Notes under the pieces: generated by a model
Database searches by the model: none
What the model saw: only the letters and a program-made list of their open reading frames with translations
Told to the model about the DNA's origin: nothing
Origin: Allobosea sp. Tri-44
Lineage (GTDB): Bacteria > Pseudomonadota > Alphaproteobacteria > Rhizobiales > Beijerinckiaceae
Reading direction: 5' to 3'
Assembly: GCF_004123845.1 (NCBI RefSeq)
Contig: NZ_NBDP01000019.1
Location: 434,001 to 498,000 of the forward strand
DNA length: 64,000 nucleotides
Position numbers and translations under genes: made by a program
Shown here: positions 23,773 through 33,796 of the stretch, piece after piece
Layout: each line of letters opens with the position of its first letter
Numbering within the stretch: position 1 is the first letter of the stretch

Positions 23773-25404
23773 ATGATCGTGCTGGAGAAGGCCTGGGCGG
23801 ATCTCGCCGCGTATCGTACCCGAACCGTATCTCACCACCTGCGCGAGCTCTTCGCTGCCGATCCGCAACGCTTTTCCGCCTTCTCGGCCCGGCTCGACGA
23901 CCTGCTGCTCGATTATTCCAAGACGGCGGTGACGGCCGAGACCATGGAGTTGCTGCTGGCGCTGGCCAAGGCCGCTGATGTCGCGGCCAAGCGCGACGCC
24001 ATGTTCGCAGGCGAGCCGATCAACATCACCGAAGGGCGCGCAGTGCTCCACACGGCGCTGCGCAACCAGTCCGGCCGGCCGGTCAAAGTCGACGGCGTCG
24101 ACGTCATGCCGGAGGTGAACGCGGTCCTGGAGCGAATGTCCGTCTTTGCCGATGGCGTTCGCAACGGGACGATCGCGGCGACCAATGGCGAGCGCTTCAG
24201 CGATGTCGTCAACATCGGCATCGGCGGCTCCGATCTCGGCCCGGTGATGGCGACGCTGGCGCTCGCGCCCTATCATGACGGGCCGCGCCTGCATTACGTC
24301 TCCAATGTCGACGGCGCCCATATCGCCGACACGCTGGCGAGGCTCGATCCGGCGCGGACGCTGGTGATCGTCGCGTCGAAGACCTTCACCACGATCGAGA
24401 CCATGACCAATGCCGCGACCGCGCGGCGCTGGATCGCCGGCGCGCTCGGGGAAGGTGCGGTCGCCAAACACTTCGCCGCGGTCTCGACCGCGCTCGACAA
24501 GGTCGCCACCTTCGGCATCGCGCCCGACCGCATCTTCGGCTTCTGGGACTGGGTCGGCGGGCGCTACTCGGTCTGGTCGGCGATCGGCCTGCCGGTGATG
24601 ATCGCGATCGGCCCCGAGGACTTCCGTGCCTTCCTCGCCGGCGCGCATGCGATGGACGAGCATTTCCGGACCGCGCCGCTCGATGAGAATCTGCCGGTGC
24701 TGTTCGCTCTGATCGGGCTATGGCATCGCGAGAGCTGCGGCTATCCGGCCCGCGCGGTCCTGCCTTATGATCAGCGCCTTGCACGACTGCCGGCCTATCT
24801 GCAGCAGCTCGACATGGAGTCGAACGGCAAGCGCGTGCACAAGGCTGGCGGTGCGGTGACACGGCCGACCGGCCCGCTGGTCTGGGGCGAGCCCGGCACC
24901 AACGGCCAGCACGCCTTCTTCCAGCTGCTGCACCAGGGCAGCGACATCATCCCTTGCGAGTTCCTGGTCGCGGCCGAAGGGCATGAGCCGGAACTCGCTC
25001 ATCAGCATCGCCTGCTGCTCGCCAATTGCCTCGCCCAGAGCGAGGCCATGATGAAGGGCCGCACGCTCGAGGAAGCCAAGGAACAGCTCGCCAAACAGGG
25101 CCTTTCGCCGGACGCGATCGAGCATCTCGCCCCGCACAAGGTCTTCCCCGGCAACCGGCCGAGCGTGACCATCGCCTATCGCAAGCTCGATCCGTTCACG
25201 CTCGGGCGGCTCATCGCGCTCTACGAGCACCGCGTCTTCGTCGAGGCGGCGGTTTTCGACATCAACGCCTTCGACCAATGGGGTGTCGAGCTCGGCAAGG
25301 AGCTGGCGACGGCGCTGCTGCCGGTGATCGAAGGTAAGGCGCCGGCCGAGGCGCATGATTCCTCGACGGCAGGGCTGGCGCGTTATTTGACAGGCGCGCC
25401 GTAG
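23773..25404 (+). CDS. pgi: Glucose-6-phosphate isomerase
   Basis: 543 residues from ATG 23773 ([17 protein letters not shown]), chosen because GAGGAGA is 5 nt ahead; the frame is open upstream but through the terminator region. The length agrees with bacterial Pgi (about 545-550). [27 protein letters not shown] and [18 protein letters not shown] are the phosphate-binding and catalytic signatures, and the C-terminal [13 protein letters not shown] carries the catalytic lysine. It interconverts glucose 6-phosphate and fructose 6-phosphate in the cytoplasm. Its last 22 bp overlap the 3' end of the convergent hydrolase. Confidence 0.96.
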   Translation: MIVLEKAWADLAAYRTRTVSHHLRELFAADPQRFSAFSARLDDLLLDYSKTAVTAETMELLLALAKAADVAAKRDAMFAGEPINITEGRAVLHTALRNQSGRPVKVDGVDVMPEVNAVLERMSVFADGVRNGTIAATNGERFSDVVNIGIGGSDLGPVMATLALAPYHDGPRLHYVSNVDGAHIADTLARLDPARTLVIVASKTFTTIETMTNAATARRWIAGALGEGAVAKHFAAVSTALDKVATFGIAPDRIFGFWDWVGGRYSVWSAIGLPVMIAIGPEDFRAFLAGAHAMDEHFRTAPLDENLPVLFALIGLWHRESCGYPARAVLPYDQRLARLPAYLQQLDMESNGKRVHKAGGAVTRPTGPLVWGEPGTNGQHAFFQLLHQGSDIIPCEFLVAAEGHEPELAHQHRLLLANCLAQSEAMMKGRTLEEAKEQLAKQGLSPDAIEHLAPHKVFPGNRPSVTIAYRKLDPFTLGRLIALYEHRVFVEAAVFDINAFDQWGVELGKELATALLPVIEGKAPAEAHDSSTAGLARYLTGAP

Positions 25405-26263
25405 CCGATCTCGCCGAAGAAGCGCAGCAGTGCCGCAGCGAGCTGCTCAGGCGCCTCTTCGGCCATATGGTGGCCGCTGTCGATGGCGCCGCCGCGCAGG
25501 TCTGGCGCCCAGGGACGCCAGACCGCGAGCACGTCGCCGTAGAACTCTTCGAGATCGTCGCGGCTCGACCACAGACAGAGTGTCGGGCACTGCACCTGCC
25601 TGCCCAGGCGGCGGTCCTCTGCGTCGTGGATTGATCGATGGCGAGGCCGGCGCGATAGTCCTCGATCATACCGTGGACCGTGTCGGGGTCATGAATCGCG
25701 CGATGGAAGTCGCGATAGTTCGCCTCGCCCATCGCCATCGGCGAGCCGCCATACCAGGCGTCGGGATCGGCCAGGATGGCGCGCTCCGGCTTGTCCGGTT
25801 GAGCGAAGAAGAACCAGTGCCACCATTTGCGGGCGAAGCTCTCGCGACAGTGTTCCAGCGCTTCGAGGATAGGCACGCCGTCGAGCACCGCGAGCGCGGC
25901 GATCGCATCGGGATGGTCCATCGCCGCTCGGAAGGCCGTGTAGGAGCCGCGATCATGGCCGGCGACGGCAAAACGCGGGAAGCCGAGCGAGAGCATCAGC
26001 TCGACGCAGTCACGCGCCTTTGCGCGCTTCGATGAGCCGGCATGATCGGGTGAATCTGCCGGCTTGCTGGAGAGGCCAAAGCCACGCAGATCGGGGCAGA
26101 TCACGGTATACGAGCGCGCCAGCAGCGGCGCGACGCGGTGCCAGGTCGTGTGCGTGCGTGGATGGCCATGAAGTAGCAGCAGAGGCGGCCCGCTGCCCCC
26201 GTTCCTGAAGCGGAGCTGGGCTCCGCTCGTTTCGGCATAGTCGAGGATGAATTCGTCGAACAT
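25383..26263 (-). pseudogene. Frameshifted alpha/beta hydrolase (fluoroacetate/haloacetate dehalogenase-like)
   Basis: The first part reads from ATG 26263 (MFDEFILDYAETSGAQLRF) with LLLLHGHPRTHTTWHRV, nucleophile motif AGHDRGSYTAFR and WWHWFFFAQPDKPE, the haloacetate dehalogenase pattern. After DYRAGLAID the frame is lost; the continuation (IHDAEDRRLGRQ, then CPTLCLW and IDSGHHMAEEAP with the catalytic His) lies in the next frame, so about one base is missing near 25632-25645. Without the shift the protein would be about 293 residues, the family's normal length. The nucleophile Asp and the first Arg of GHDRG are present; the second halide-site Arg is replaced. A recent mutation or a sequencing error cannot be told apart. 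It follows the NADH dehydrogenase gene by 10 bp. Confidence 0.75.
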
Positions 26264-26273
26264 GTCGCAAGGC

Positions 26274-27590
26274 TCAGGGCGGCGCCGAAGCGGGACGAGC
26301 TGGTTCGCCCTGGTCGGCATTTTTCAGATCCGGCTGCCTCAGATCGCGCTGGGTGATCAATCGCGCGCTGCGCTGGTCCCTGGCATGGATCCAGAGCCAG
26401 CTCAGGGCAACGGTCACGCGGTTGCGCACGCCGATCAGGAAGTAGATGTGGGCCAGGCCCCAGAGCCACCACGCCAGCCAGCCCTTCAGCTTGACCCGGC
26501 CGAAATCGATGATCGCGGCGCGCTTGCCGATGGTGGCGAGGCTGCCGGCATGGCTGTAGGCGAAGGGGCGGGGCGCCTTGTCTCCGGCGAGCCGGCGCTT
26601 GATCGTCGCCGCGACATGGCGGCCCTGCTGCTTGGCGGCCGGCGCGATGCCGGGCACTGGCTTGCCGTCCTGGTCCATCACGCTCGCGGTGTCGCCGATC
26701 GCGAAGACGTTCGGCCGGCCCGGCACGGTGAGGTCGGCTTCGACCTGGACGCGGCCGGCGCGGTCGACCGGCGCATCGAGCCAGCTGCCCGCCGGCGAGG
26801 CACGCACGCCGGCGGCCCAGATCACCGTCGCGGCCGGCAGCTCTTCCGGGCCGATGGAGACGCCCGCGCTGGTGCAGGCGGTGACGGGCGCGCCGGTGCG
26901 GACCTCGACACCGATGCGCTGCAGCGCCTCATGGGCGTAGCGTGACAGATCCTCGGCGAAGCCAGGCAGGATCCGCGGACCGGCCTCGACCAAGACGACC
27001 CGGGTCGCGCGCGTATCGATCCGCCGGAAATCCTCGGGCAGGGTGGCGCGCGCGAGCTCGGCGATCGTACCGGCGAGCTCGACACCGGTCGGTCCGGCGC
27101 CGATGACGACGAAGGTCAGGAGCGCGGCGCGGCGCGCGGCGTCGGTTTCCGCTTCGGCCTGTTCAAAGGCGAGCAGGATACGGCGGCGGACCGTGGTCGC
27201 GTCTTCGAGGGTCTTCAGGCCCGGCGCATAGGGCTCCCAGTCGTCATGGCCGAAATAGGCATGGGTCGCGCCGGTGGCGACGACGAGTGTGTCGTAACGC
27301 AGCGTCTCGCCGGTCGAGAGCGCGACCTCACGCAAGGTGGTGTCGATGCCGATCATCTCGGCCAGCAGCGTGGTGACATCGCTGCGGCGCCGGAACAGAT
27401 GCCGGATCGGCCAGGCGATCTCGGAGGTCGCGAGCGAGGCGGTGGCGACCTGGTAGAGCAAAGGCTGGAAGAGATGGTGGTTGCGGCGGTCGACGATGGT
27501 GATCCGCACATCCGCGCCTGCCAGGCGGTGCACGGTCTCGAGCCCGGCGAAACCGCCACCAATCACGACGACATGATGCGGCTCGCTCAT
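26274..27590 (-). CDS. Type II NADH dehydrogenase-like NAD(P)/FAD-dependent oxidoreductase
   Basis: 438 residues from ATG 27590 (MSEPHHVVVIGGGFAGLE) with GAGGGAT ahead; 14 residues upstream of it lack a better site. FAD fold VVVIGGGFAGLETVHRL, FQPLLYQVATASLATSEIAWP, NADH fold VIGAGPTGVELAGTI and FAIGDTA are the NDH-2 signatures. The C-terminus has an amphipathic/hydrophobic stretch (LKGWLAWWLWGLAHIYFLIG) that anchors these monotopic enzymes to the inner membrane. It oxidises NADH and reduces quinone without proton pumping. Confidence 0.88.
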   Translation of the reverse strand: MSEPHHVVVIGGGFAGLETVHRLAGADVRITIVDRRNHHLFQPLLYQVATASLATSEIAWPIRHLFRRRSDVTTLLAEMIGIDTTLREVALSTGETLRYDTLVVATGATHAYFGHDDWEPYAPGLKTLEDATTVRRRILLAFEQAEAETDAARRAALLTFVVIGAGPTGVELAGTIAELARATLPEDFRRIDTRATRVVLVEAGPRILPGFAEDLSRYAHEALQRIGVEVRTGAPVTACTSAGVSIGPEELPAATVIWAAGVRASPAGSWLDAPVDRAGRVQVEADLTVPGRPNVFAIGDTASVMDQDGKPVPGIAPAAKQQGRHVAATIKRRLAGDKAPRPFAYSHAGSLATIGKRAAIIDFGRVKLKGWLAWWLWGLAHIYFLIGVRNRVTVALSWLWIHARDQRSARLITQRDLRQPDLKNADQGEPARPASAPP

Positions 27591-27678
27591 CGACAATCCC
27601 TCGTCTTGGTAGAACGAGAGCCTGTGTAGCATGACTGCAGGGCAGGGGCTGTAGCTGGCCCGTCAGCACCTGCTCGCC

Positions 27679-28059
27679 TCAGGGAATCCAGCGCCGCGAC
27701 TGCTCGGTGCGATCCTCATAGCTCGCCTCGAAGATCGGTGCGGCGAGCGTGGCACGGACCTTGAGGACACCGGTCCCGATGTTTTTGAAGCTATGCTTCG
27801 CGCCGGCTGGGATCAGCACAGACTGGTTGGCGCGCAGGACGCTGGTTTCGCCGCGCAAGGTGATCTCCGCCTCGCCCTCAATGACCTCCAACACCTCTTC
27901 AACGGCGTGAAGGTGAATGGGGGCGCCGAGGCCCGGGTCGCAGAACTGCTCGAAGATGCAGAGCTGAGCCGACTTTACGAGCGCGGAGACCCGCATCAGC
28001 GTCATCACGCCTTCGCGCCATTGCTCAAGCGGCTGGGTCTCGTGATCGAGCAGGGTCAT
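27679..28059 (-). CDS. Cupin-domain protein
   Basis: 126 residues with one cupin barrel: PIHLHAVEEVLEVIEGEAEITLRG gives the metal-binding His/His/Glu set (about residues 44-55) and PAGAKHSFKNIG the second cupin motif. It overlaps the LacI gene by 4 bp and is translated after it. Such small cupins beside sugar regulators are often isomerases or sensors of sugar acids; the activity here is unknown. Confidence 0.8.
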   Translation of the reverse strand: MTLLDHETQPLEQWREGVMTLMRVSALVKSAQLCIFEQFCDPGLGAPIHLHAVEEVLEVIEGEAEITLRGETSVLRANQSVLIPAGAKHSFKNIGTGVLKVRATLAAPIFEASYEDRTEQSRRWIP

Positions 28060-29093
28060 GCCGTCGCCTTCTGTGCGAGGCCGACCATCGGCGGCTCATG
28101 CGGGATGCGGACCTCTGACGTCGGTTCACCGCTCCAGAGCGACTGCAGCTGGCTGACGACATGCCCGCCAAAGCTTTCATAGGGAATGCGGATCGAGGTC
28201 AGCCAGGGCGCGATCCAGTGGTTGAGGGCATTGCCGTCGACGCCGACCAGCGTGCAGCGCTGCGGGATCGGCACATTGTTCTCGACCGCGAGCCGATAGG
28301 CGCCATAGGCGATCAGGTCGCTGACGCAGAGGGCGCCTTCGGGCCAGCCACCTTGCTGCACCAGCGCGCGAGCGGCGGCATAGCCGATCTCGATATGCGA
28401 CAGCCCCGGCCCGCTGGCGCGGCGGATCGTATCTTCCGGCACGCCGCATGCGACAAGGCGGTCGATGAAGCCCGATGCGCGCTCCTGCGTGCTCGAAACA
28501 TTCTGTGCCGCCATCAGTACGGCCGGGCGTTCGATTCCGCGCGCCAGCATGAAATCGGCGGCGTCGGCCCCGGCGGCGCGGTTGTCGATGCCGACATAGG
28601 CGCCGCCGCCGAGCGGGTTGTGGCGCGCGACGAAGACCATCGGGTCGCCGCGTTGCAGCGTCTCCTCGAGCCCGCGGCTGCGCACGGCGCTGACCATGAC
28701 ATAGCCGGCTACGAATTGCTCGCGCATCGCCTGGAGATAATCGTCCTGCAGTTCGGCGCGGTCATGCGTGTCGCAGAGGATCATGACATAGCCGGCGGCG
28801 CGCAGCGCCGCCTCGGTCGAGACCGCGATCGCCGCCATGGCGGGGTTGTCGAGATTGGGCGAGAGCATCGCGACAACGCGGCTGGCGCGCTGGCGCAATG
28901 CCCGGCCGACCGGGTTCGGCCGGTAGCCCAATCGCGCGATCGCCGCCTCGACGCGCGCCACCGTCTCGGGCGAGGCCCGCCCGCTCGCGCCGTTGACGAT
29001 GCGCGAGACGGTCGAGATCGAGACGCCGGTATCCTCTGCGACCGTGGTGAGCGATACCGAACCGTGATGTGCCCTTGCGGCCCTGGTCTTCAT
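28056..29093 (-). CDS. LacI family transcriptional regulator
   Basis: 345 residues. The N-terminal helix-turn-helix and hinge (about residues 13-70) include VAEDTGVSISTVSRIVNG and YRPNPVGRALRQR; the rest is a periplasmic-binding-like sugar sensor domain (MLSPNLDNPAMAAIA to the C-terminus). It diverges from the sugar ABC/GH31 operon, and a LacI-type operator (GGCAATCGTTTGCC) lies between the promoter boxes of that operon. It very likely represses the operon until a sugar or sugar derivative binds. Confidence 0.88.
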   Translation of the reverse strand: MKTRAARAHHGSVSLTTVAEDTGVSISTVSRIVNGASGRASPETVARVEAAIARLGYRPNPVGRALRQRASRVVAMLSPNLDNPAMAAIAVSTEAALRAAGYVMILCDTHDRAELQDDYLQAMREQFVAGYVMVSAVRSRGLEETLQRGDPMVFVARHNPLGGGAYVGIDNRAAGADAADFMLARGIERPAVLMAAQNVSSTQERASGFIDRLVACGVPEDTIRRASGPGLSHIEIGYAAARALVQQGGWPEGALCVSDLIAYGAYRLAVENNVPIPQRCTLVGVDGNALNHWIAPWLTSIRIPYESFGGHVVSQLQSLWSGEPTSEVRIPHEPPMVGLAQKATA

Positions 29094-29129
29094 CGCGCTC
29101 CATCCCCGATTCTGCGCACGGAGTACGCG

Positions 29130-29222
29130 CCATTCAGATCGCCCAGCGATCTGAATGGATTACGCGTTCTCCATCCAAAGTGGGAGACGGATTCACCGAT
29201 CAGGTTGGGACAACCTGATCGG
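29130..29222. repeat. Tandem perfect hairpins (palindromic intergenic element)
   Basis: Two perfect stem-loops stand in tandem: CCATTCAGATCGC (29130-29142) with GCGATCTGAATGG (29146-29158), loop CCA; and CCGATCAGGTTG (29196-29207) with CAACCTGATCGG (29211-29222), loop GGA. They lie between the LacI start and the sugar-operon promoter and are too perfect and separate from the operator to be its part. They look like a REP/RIME-type unit. Confidence 0.65.
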
Positions 29223-29271
29223 ATCCGGCTCCGGCGAACCGGCCCCCAAGAGATGCCGGCTCACTTCGGGA

Positions 29272-29310
29272 TTGACAAGCTAGGCAATCGTTTGCCTTAA
29301 TGATTGTCAA
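29272..29310 (+). promoter_or_regulatory. Sugar operon promoter with embedded LacI operator
   Basis: TTGACA (29272-29277), 18-bp spacer, CTTAAT (29296-29301). GGCAATCGTTTGCC (29283-29296), a near-perfect LacI-family dyad centred on CG, fills the spacer, so repressor binding would exclude RNA polymerase. TTGACAA (29272-29278) and TTGTCAA (29304-29310) form an outer inverted repeat around it. Confidence 0.6.
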
Positions 29311-29352
29311 GACGCTCATCGAGGCGTCGTTTCAAGCGGGGATGGAACGCTC

Positions 29353-30630
<1,278 letters not shown>

Positions 30631-30635
30631 GACGA

Positions 30636-31664
30636 ATGGCCTCCGACGCTCCCATCCCGGCGGCGCCATCGGAACGCGTCGGCGCAGCGAGCCTCTTCGC
30701 CGCGCCGCTCGCGGTCCTGATGCGGCTGATCGACTGGCCGATGCGGGTTCTGCAGCGGCTGATCGGCGAGCGGCGGATGGCCTATGTCTTCCTGCTGCCC
30801 AATCTCGTTTTCTTCTCGCTCTTCGTCTTCCTGCCGCTCATCATCAACTTCATCTTCTCGGTGACGGGCGGGGCAGGCCTCTTCCCCTCCGAGCGGCCTT
30901 ATGTCGGGGCGCAGCAATACGCCTATCTCTTCGATTGCGGCTCGTTCCTCGATCCGTCCTCCTGCCGCGAGGACCATTTCTGGCGCGGCGTTTCCAACAC
31001 CGCGCGCTTCACCGTCTTCCAGGTCACGGCGATGGTGCTGTTCTCGCTGCTGACGGCGGTGGTGCTGAACATGAAGATCAAGGCGCGCGGCTTCTTCCGC
31101 GCCGTCTATTTCTTCCCGGTGCTGCTTTCGCCGGTGGTTGTGGCGCTGACCTGGAAATGGATCCTGCAGCGCGATGGCCTGCTCAACGCTGCGATCACCT
31201 CGCTCGGCGGCGAGCGCATCCTGTTCCTGGTCGATCCGAGCTGGGCGATGTTCTGGATCGTCTTCGTCTCGATCTGGGCCCATATGGGCTTCTACACGCT
31301 GATCCTGCTCGCCGGCCTGCAGGCGATCCCGGCCGATCTCTATGAAGCCGCCGAGATGGATGCGACGCCGCGCTGGCGCGTGTTCTGGCGCATCACCCTG
31401 CCGCTGCTCTGGCCGAACATGATCGTGGTGATCGTGCTGGCGCTGATCCGCGGCGTGCAGACCTTCGACGAGGTCTTCGTGCTGACCGGCGGTGGCCCGG
31501 GCACCGCGACGCTGATGGTGGTGCACTACATCTATGAGACCGCCTTCGCCAACCAGGTCCAGAATTTCGGCCTGGCGGCAGCCGCCTCCGTCGTGCTCGG
31601 CGTCGTGCTGTTTGCGCTGACGCTGGCCCAGCTCGCGGCGAGCCGCCGCAAGGGGGCGGCATGA
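30636..31664 (+). CDS. Sugar ABC transporter permease (MalF/UgpA type)
   Basis: 342 residues with a cytoplasmic N-terminal extension of about 45 residues, then six membrane helices beginning MAYVFLLPNLVFFSLFVFLPL. The EAA loop is AAEMDATPRWRVFWRITLPLL. It contains a Cys-rich periplasmic loop (FDCGSFLDPSSCRED) between the first helices. It starts 5 bp after the receptor gene and overlaps the second permease by 4 bp. Confidence 0.9.
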   Translation: MASDAPIPAAPSERVGAASLFAAPLAVLMRLIDWPMRVLQRLIGERRMAYVFLLPNLVFFSLFVFLPLIINFIFSVTGGAGLFPSERPYVGAQQYAYLFDCGSFLDPSSCREDHFWRGVSNTARFTVFQVTAMVLFSLLTAVVLNMKIKARGFFRAVYFFPVLLSPVVVALTWKWILQRDGLLNAAITSLGGERILFLVDPSWAMFWIVFVSIWAHMGFYTLILLAGLQAIPADLYEAAEMDATPRWRVFWRITLPLLWPNMIVVIVLALIRGVQTFDEVFVLTGGGPGTATLMVVHYIYETAFANQVQNFGLAAAASVVLGVVLFALTLAQLAASRRKGAA

Positions 31665-32713
31665 ACAGGCTCGCCCGCATGGCGGTGGCCCGCCGCAATC
31701 CCGGCCGCTGGCATTGGACCGATATCGCGGCCTACGCCTATCTCGCGCTCGGCGTCGTCCTGATGTTCGGCCCGGTGCTCTGGCTCGGCATCTCCTCCTT
31801 CAAGACGCAGGCCGGCCTGCTCGAATTCCCGCCCTCGCTGCTGCCGATGTCGCAGAAGGAGCTCCGGGTCGAGGGCCATGCCCAGCCGCTGCCGCTCTTC
31901 GAAGTGACGATGGAGGACGGCTCGAAGCGGGTGCTGGCGCAGGTTCGTCGCATCGGAATCCAGGCGCAGATGGTCGACCCGGCCAATCCCGGCCAGAGCA
32001 TCCGCGTGCCGATCGACAAGCGCACTCCCGTGCGTGAGTTCAAGCTCGCGACCGAGAACTACACCGAGCCGCTGGAGCGCTTCGCCTTCATGCGCTTCCT
32101 CTGGAACTCGGTCTTCGTCACCGTGGTGGCGACGCTGATCACGCTGGTGATCAACTCGATGGCCGCCTATGCGCTCTCGATCTACGAGTTCCGTGGCAAG
32201 ACGGCGGTGATGCTGATGGTGATCGGCACGCTGATGATCCCGATCACCATCATCCTCGTGCCGGTCTACCTCGTGATCACCGAGCTCGGTTTGGTCAACT
32301 CGCTCTGGGCGGTGATCCTGCCCGGCGCGGCGACGCCGACTGGCGTCTTCCTGCTGCGCCAGTACATGCTGACCCTGCCGCGCGACCTGATCGAGGCGGC
32401 GCGCATGGACAAGGCCTCGGAGTGGCAGATCTACTGGCGCATCGTCATGCCGCTCGCCATGCCGGCGCTCGCCGTGCTCGCGATCTTCTCGATCATGTGG
32501 CGCTGGAACGAGTTCCTCTGGCCGCTCGCGGTGCTGACCAAGACCGAGGCCTACACGCTGCAGATCGGCCTCAACGCCTTCCAGGGCGAGCTCCAGACGC
32601 AGTGGCACTATCTGCTCGCCATGACGGTGGTGACGCTGCTTCCGGTCGCGCTGGTCTTCGTCTTCCTGCAGCGCTTCATCACCACCGGCATCGCCAATAC
32701 GGGAATGAAATAA
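31661..32713 (+). CDS. Sugar ABC transporter permease (MalG/UgpE type) with enlarged first loop
   Basis: 350 residues, longer than the usual 275-300. The extra length is a periplasmic insertion of about 85 residues (roughly 60-145) between helix 1 and helix 2, containing FEVTMEDGSKRVLAQVRR, before the normal core resumes at FAFMRFLWNSVFVTVV. The EAA loop reads AARMDKASEWQIYWRIVMPL. The insertion may contact the binding protein. The stop overlaps the ATPase start as TAATG. Confidence 0.88.
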   Translation: MNRLARMAVARRNPGRWHWTDIAAYAYLALGVVLMFGPVLWLGISSFKTQAGLLEFPPSLLPMSQKELRVEGHAQPLPLFEVTMEDGSKRVLAQVRRIGIQAQMVDPANPGQSIRVPIDKRTPVREFKLATENYTEPLERFAFMRFLWNSVFVTVVATLITLVINSMAAYALSIYEFRGKTAVMLMVIGTLMIPITIILVPVYLVITELGLVNSLWAVILPGAATPTGVFLLRQYMLTLPRDLIEAARMDKASEWQIYWRIVMPLAMPALAVLAIFSIMWRWNEFLWPLAVLTKTEAYTLQIGLNAFQGELQTQWHYLLAMTVVTLLPVALVFVFLQRFITTGIANTGMK

Positions 32714-33780
32714 TGGCGGGACTGAGCCTATCGGGCGTCCGCAAGAGCTATGGCGCGACCACGGTGCTTCACGGCATCGACCTTGACGTCGCCGACGGCG
32801 AGTTCGTCGTCTTCGTCGGCCCCTCGGGTTGCGGGAAATCGACGCTGCTGCGCTCGATCGCCGGACTGGAGAACATCACCGGCGGCACGATCGCGATCGA
32901 CGGCGCCGATGTCACCGGCCTGCCCGCCTCCGAGCGCGGGCTCGCCATGGTGTTCCAGTCCTATGCGCTCTACCCGCATATGAGCGTCTACGCGAACATG
33001 GCCTTCGCGCTGGAGAATATGGGCTTCAAGCGCGACGAGATCGATCGCCGGGTCAAGCGCGCGGCCAGCACGCTGCGGCTGACCGATTATCTCGAACGCA
33101 AGCCCAAGGCGCTCTCCGGGGGGCAGCGCCAGCGCGTCGCTATCGGCCGCGCCATCGTGCGCGACCCCAAGATCTTCCTGTTCGACGAGCCGCTTTCGAA
33201 CCTCGACGCCGAACTGCGCGTCGCGACCCGCAAGGAGCTCGCCGCGCTGCATGCTGAGATCGGCGGCACGATGATCTACGTCACCCACGACCAGGTCGAG
33301 GCGATGACGCTGGCGCACCGCATCGTCGTGCTCCATGGCGGGCGGATCGAGCAGGTCGGCACGCCGCTCGATCTCTACAACCGGCCCGATAACCTCTTCG
33401 TTGCCGGCTTCATCGGCTCGCCGCGCATGAATCTGCTGTCGGGCAAGGTGGTGCGACCGGGCGCGGTCGCGATCGGCGAGGCCGGTCACGAGGTCGCCTG
33501 CCAGACCGGCGGCCTTGCGACGGACGCATCGGTCACGCTCGGCATCCGGCCCGAGCACCTCTCGCTGGCTGCGCCGGGTGGCGGCGTGCCGCTCGCTATC
33601 GAGCTGGTCGAGCGCCTCGGCGGCGAGAGTTATCTCTACGGCGCCTCGCCAGGTTTGCCGCAGATCACGCTCCGGCTCGACGGCCAGAGCGAGCACCAGC
33701 GCGGCGGTAGCGTCGCGCTCGCCTTCCCGCAGCAGCACCTGCACCTGTTCGACGAGAACGGCCGGGCCATCCGGTCCTGA
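32713..33780 (+). CDS. Sugar ABC transporter ATP-binding protein (MalK/UgpC type)
   Basis: 355 residues from ATG 32713, which overlaps the permease stop by one base; the longer frame upstream is inside that gene. Walker A GPSGCGKST, signature LSGGQRQR, Walker B FLFDEPLSNLD and a C-terminal OB-type regulatory domain (GIRPEHLSLAAPG onward) are present. These ATPases often serve several sugar transporters. Confidence 0.92.
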   Translation: MAGLSLSGVRKSYGATTVLHGIDLDVADGEFVVFVGPSGCGKSTLLRSIAGLENITGGTIAIDGADVTGLPASERGLAMVFQSYALYPHMSVYANMAFALENMGFKRDEIDRRVKRAASTLRLTDYLERKPKALSGGQRQRVAIGRAIVRDPKIFLFDEPLSNLDAELRVATRKELAALHAEIGGTMIYVTHDQVEAMTLAHRIVVLHGGRIEQVGTPLDLYNRPDNLFVAGFIGSPRMNLLSGKVVRPGAVAIGEAGHEVACQTGGLATDASVTLGIRPEHLSLAAPGGGVPLAIELVERLGGESYLYGASPGLPQITLRLDGQSEHQRGGSVALAFPQQHLHLFDENGRAIRS

Positions 33781-33796
33781 CGACTAGAGAGATCCC

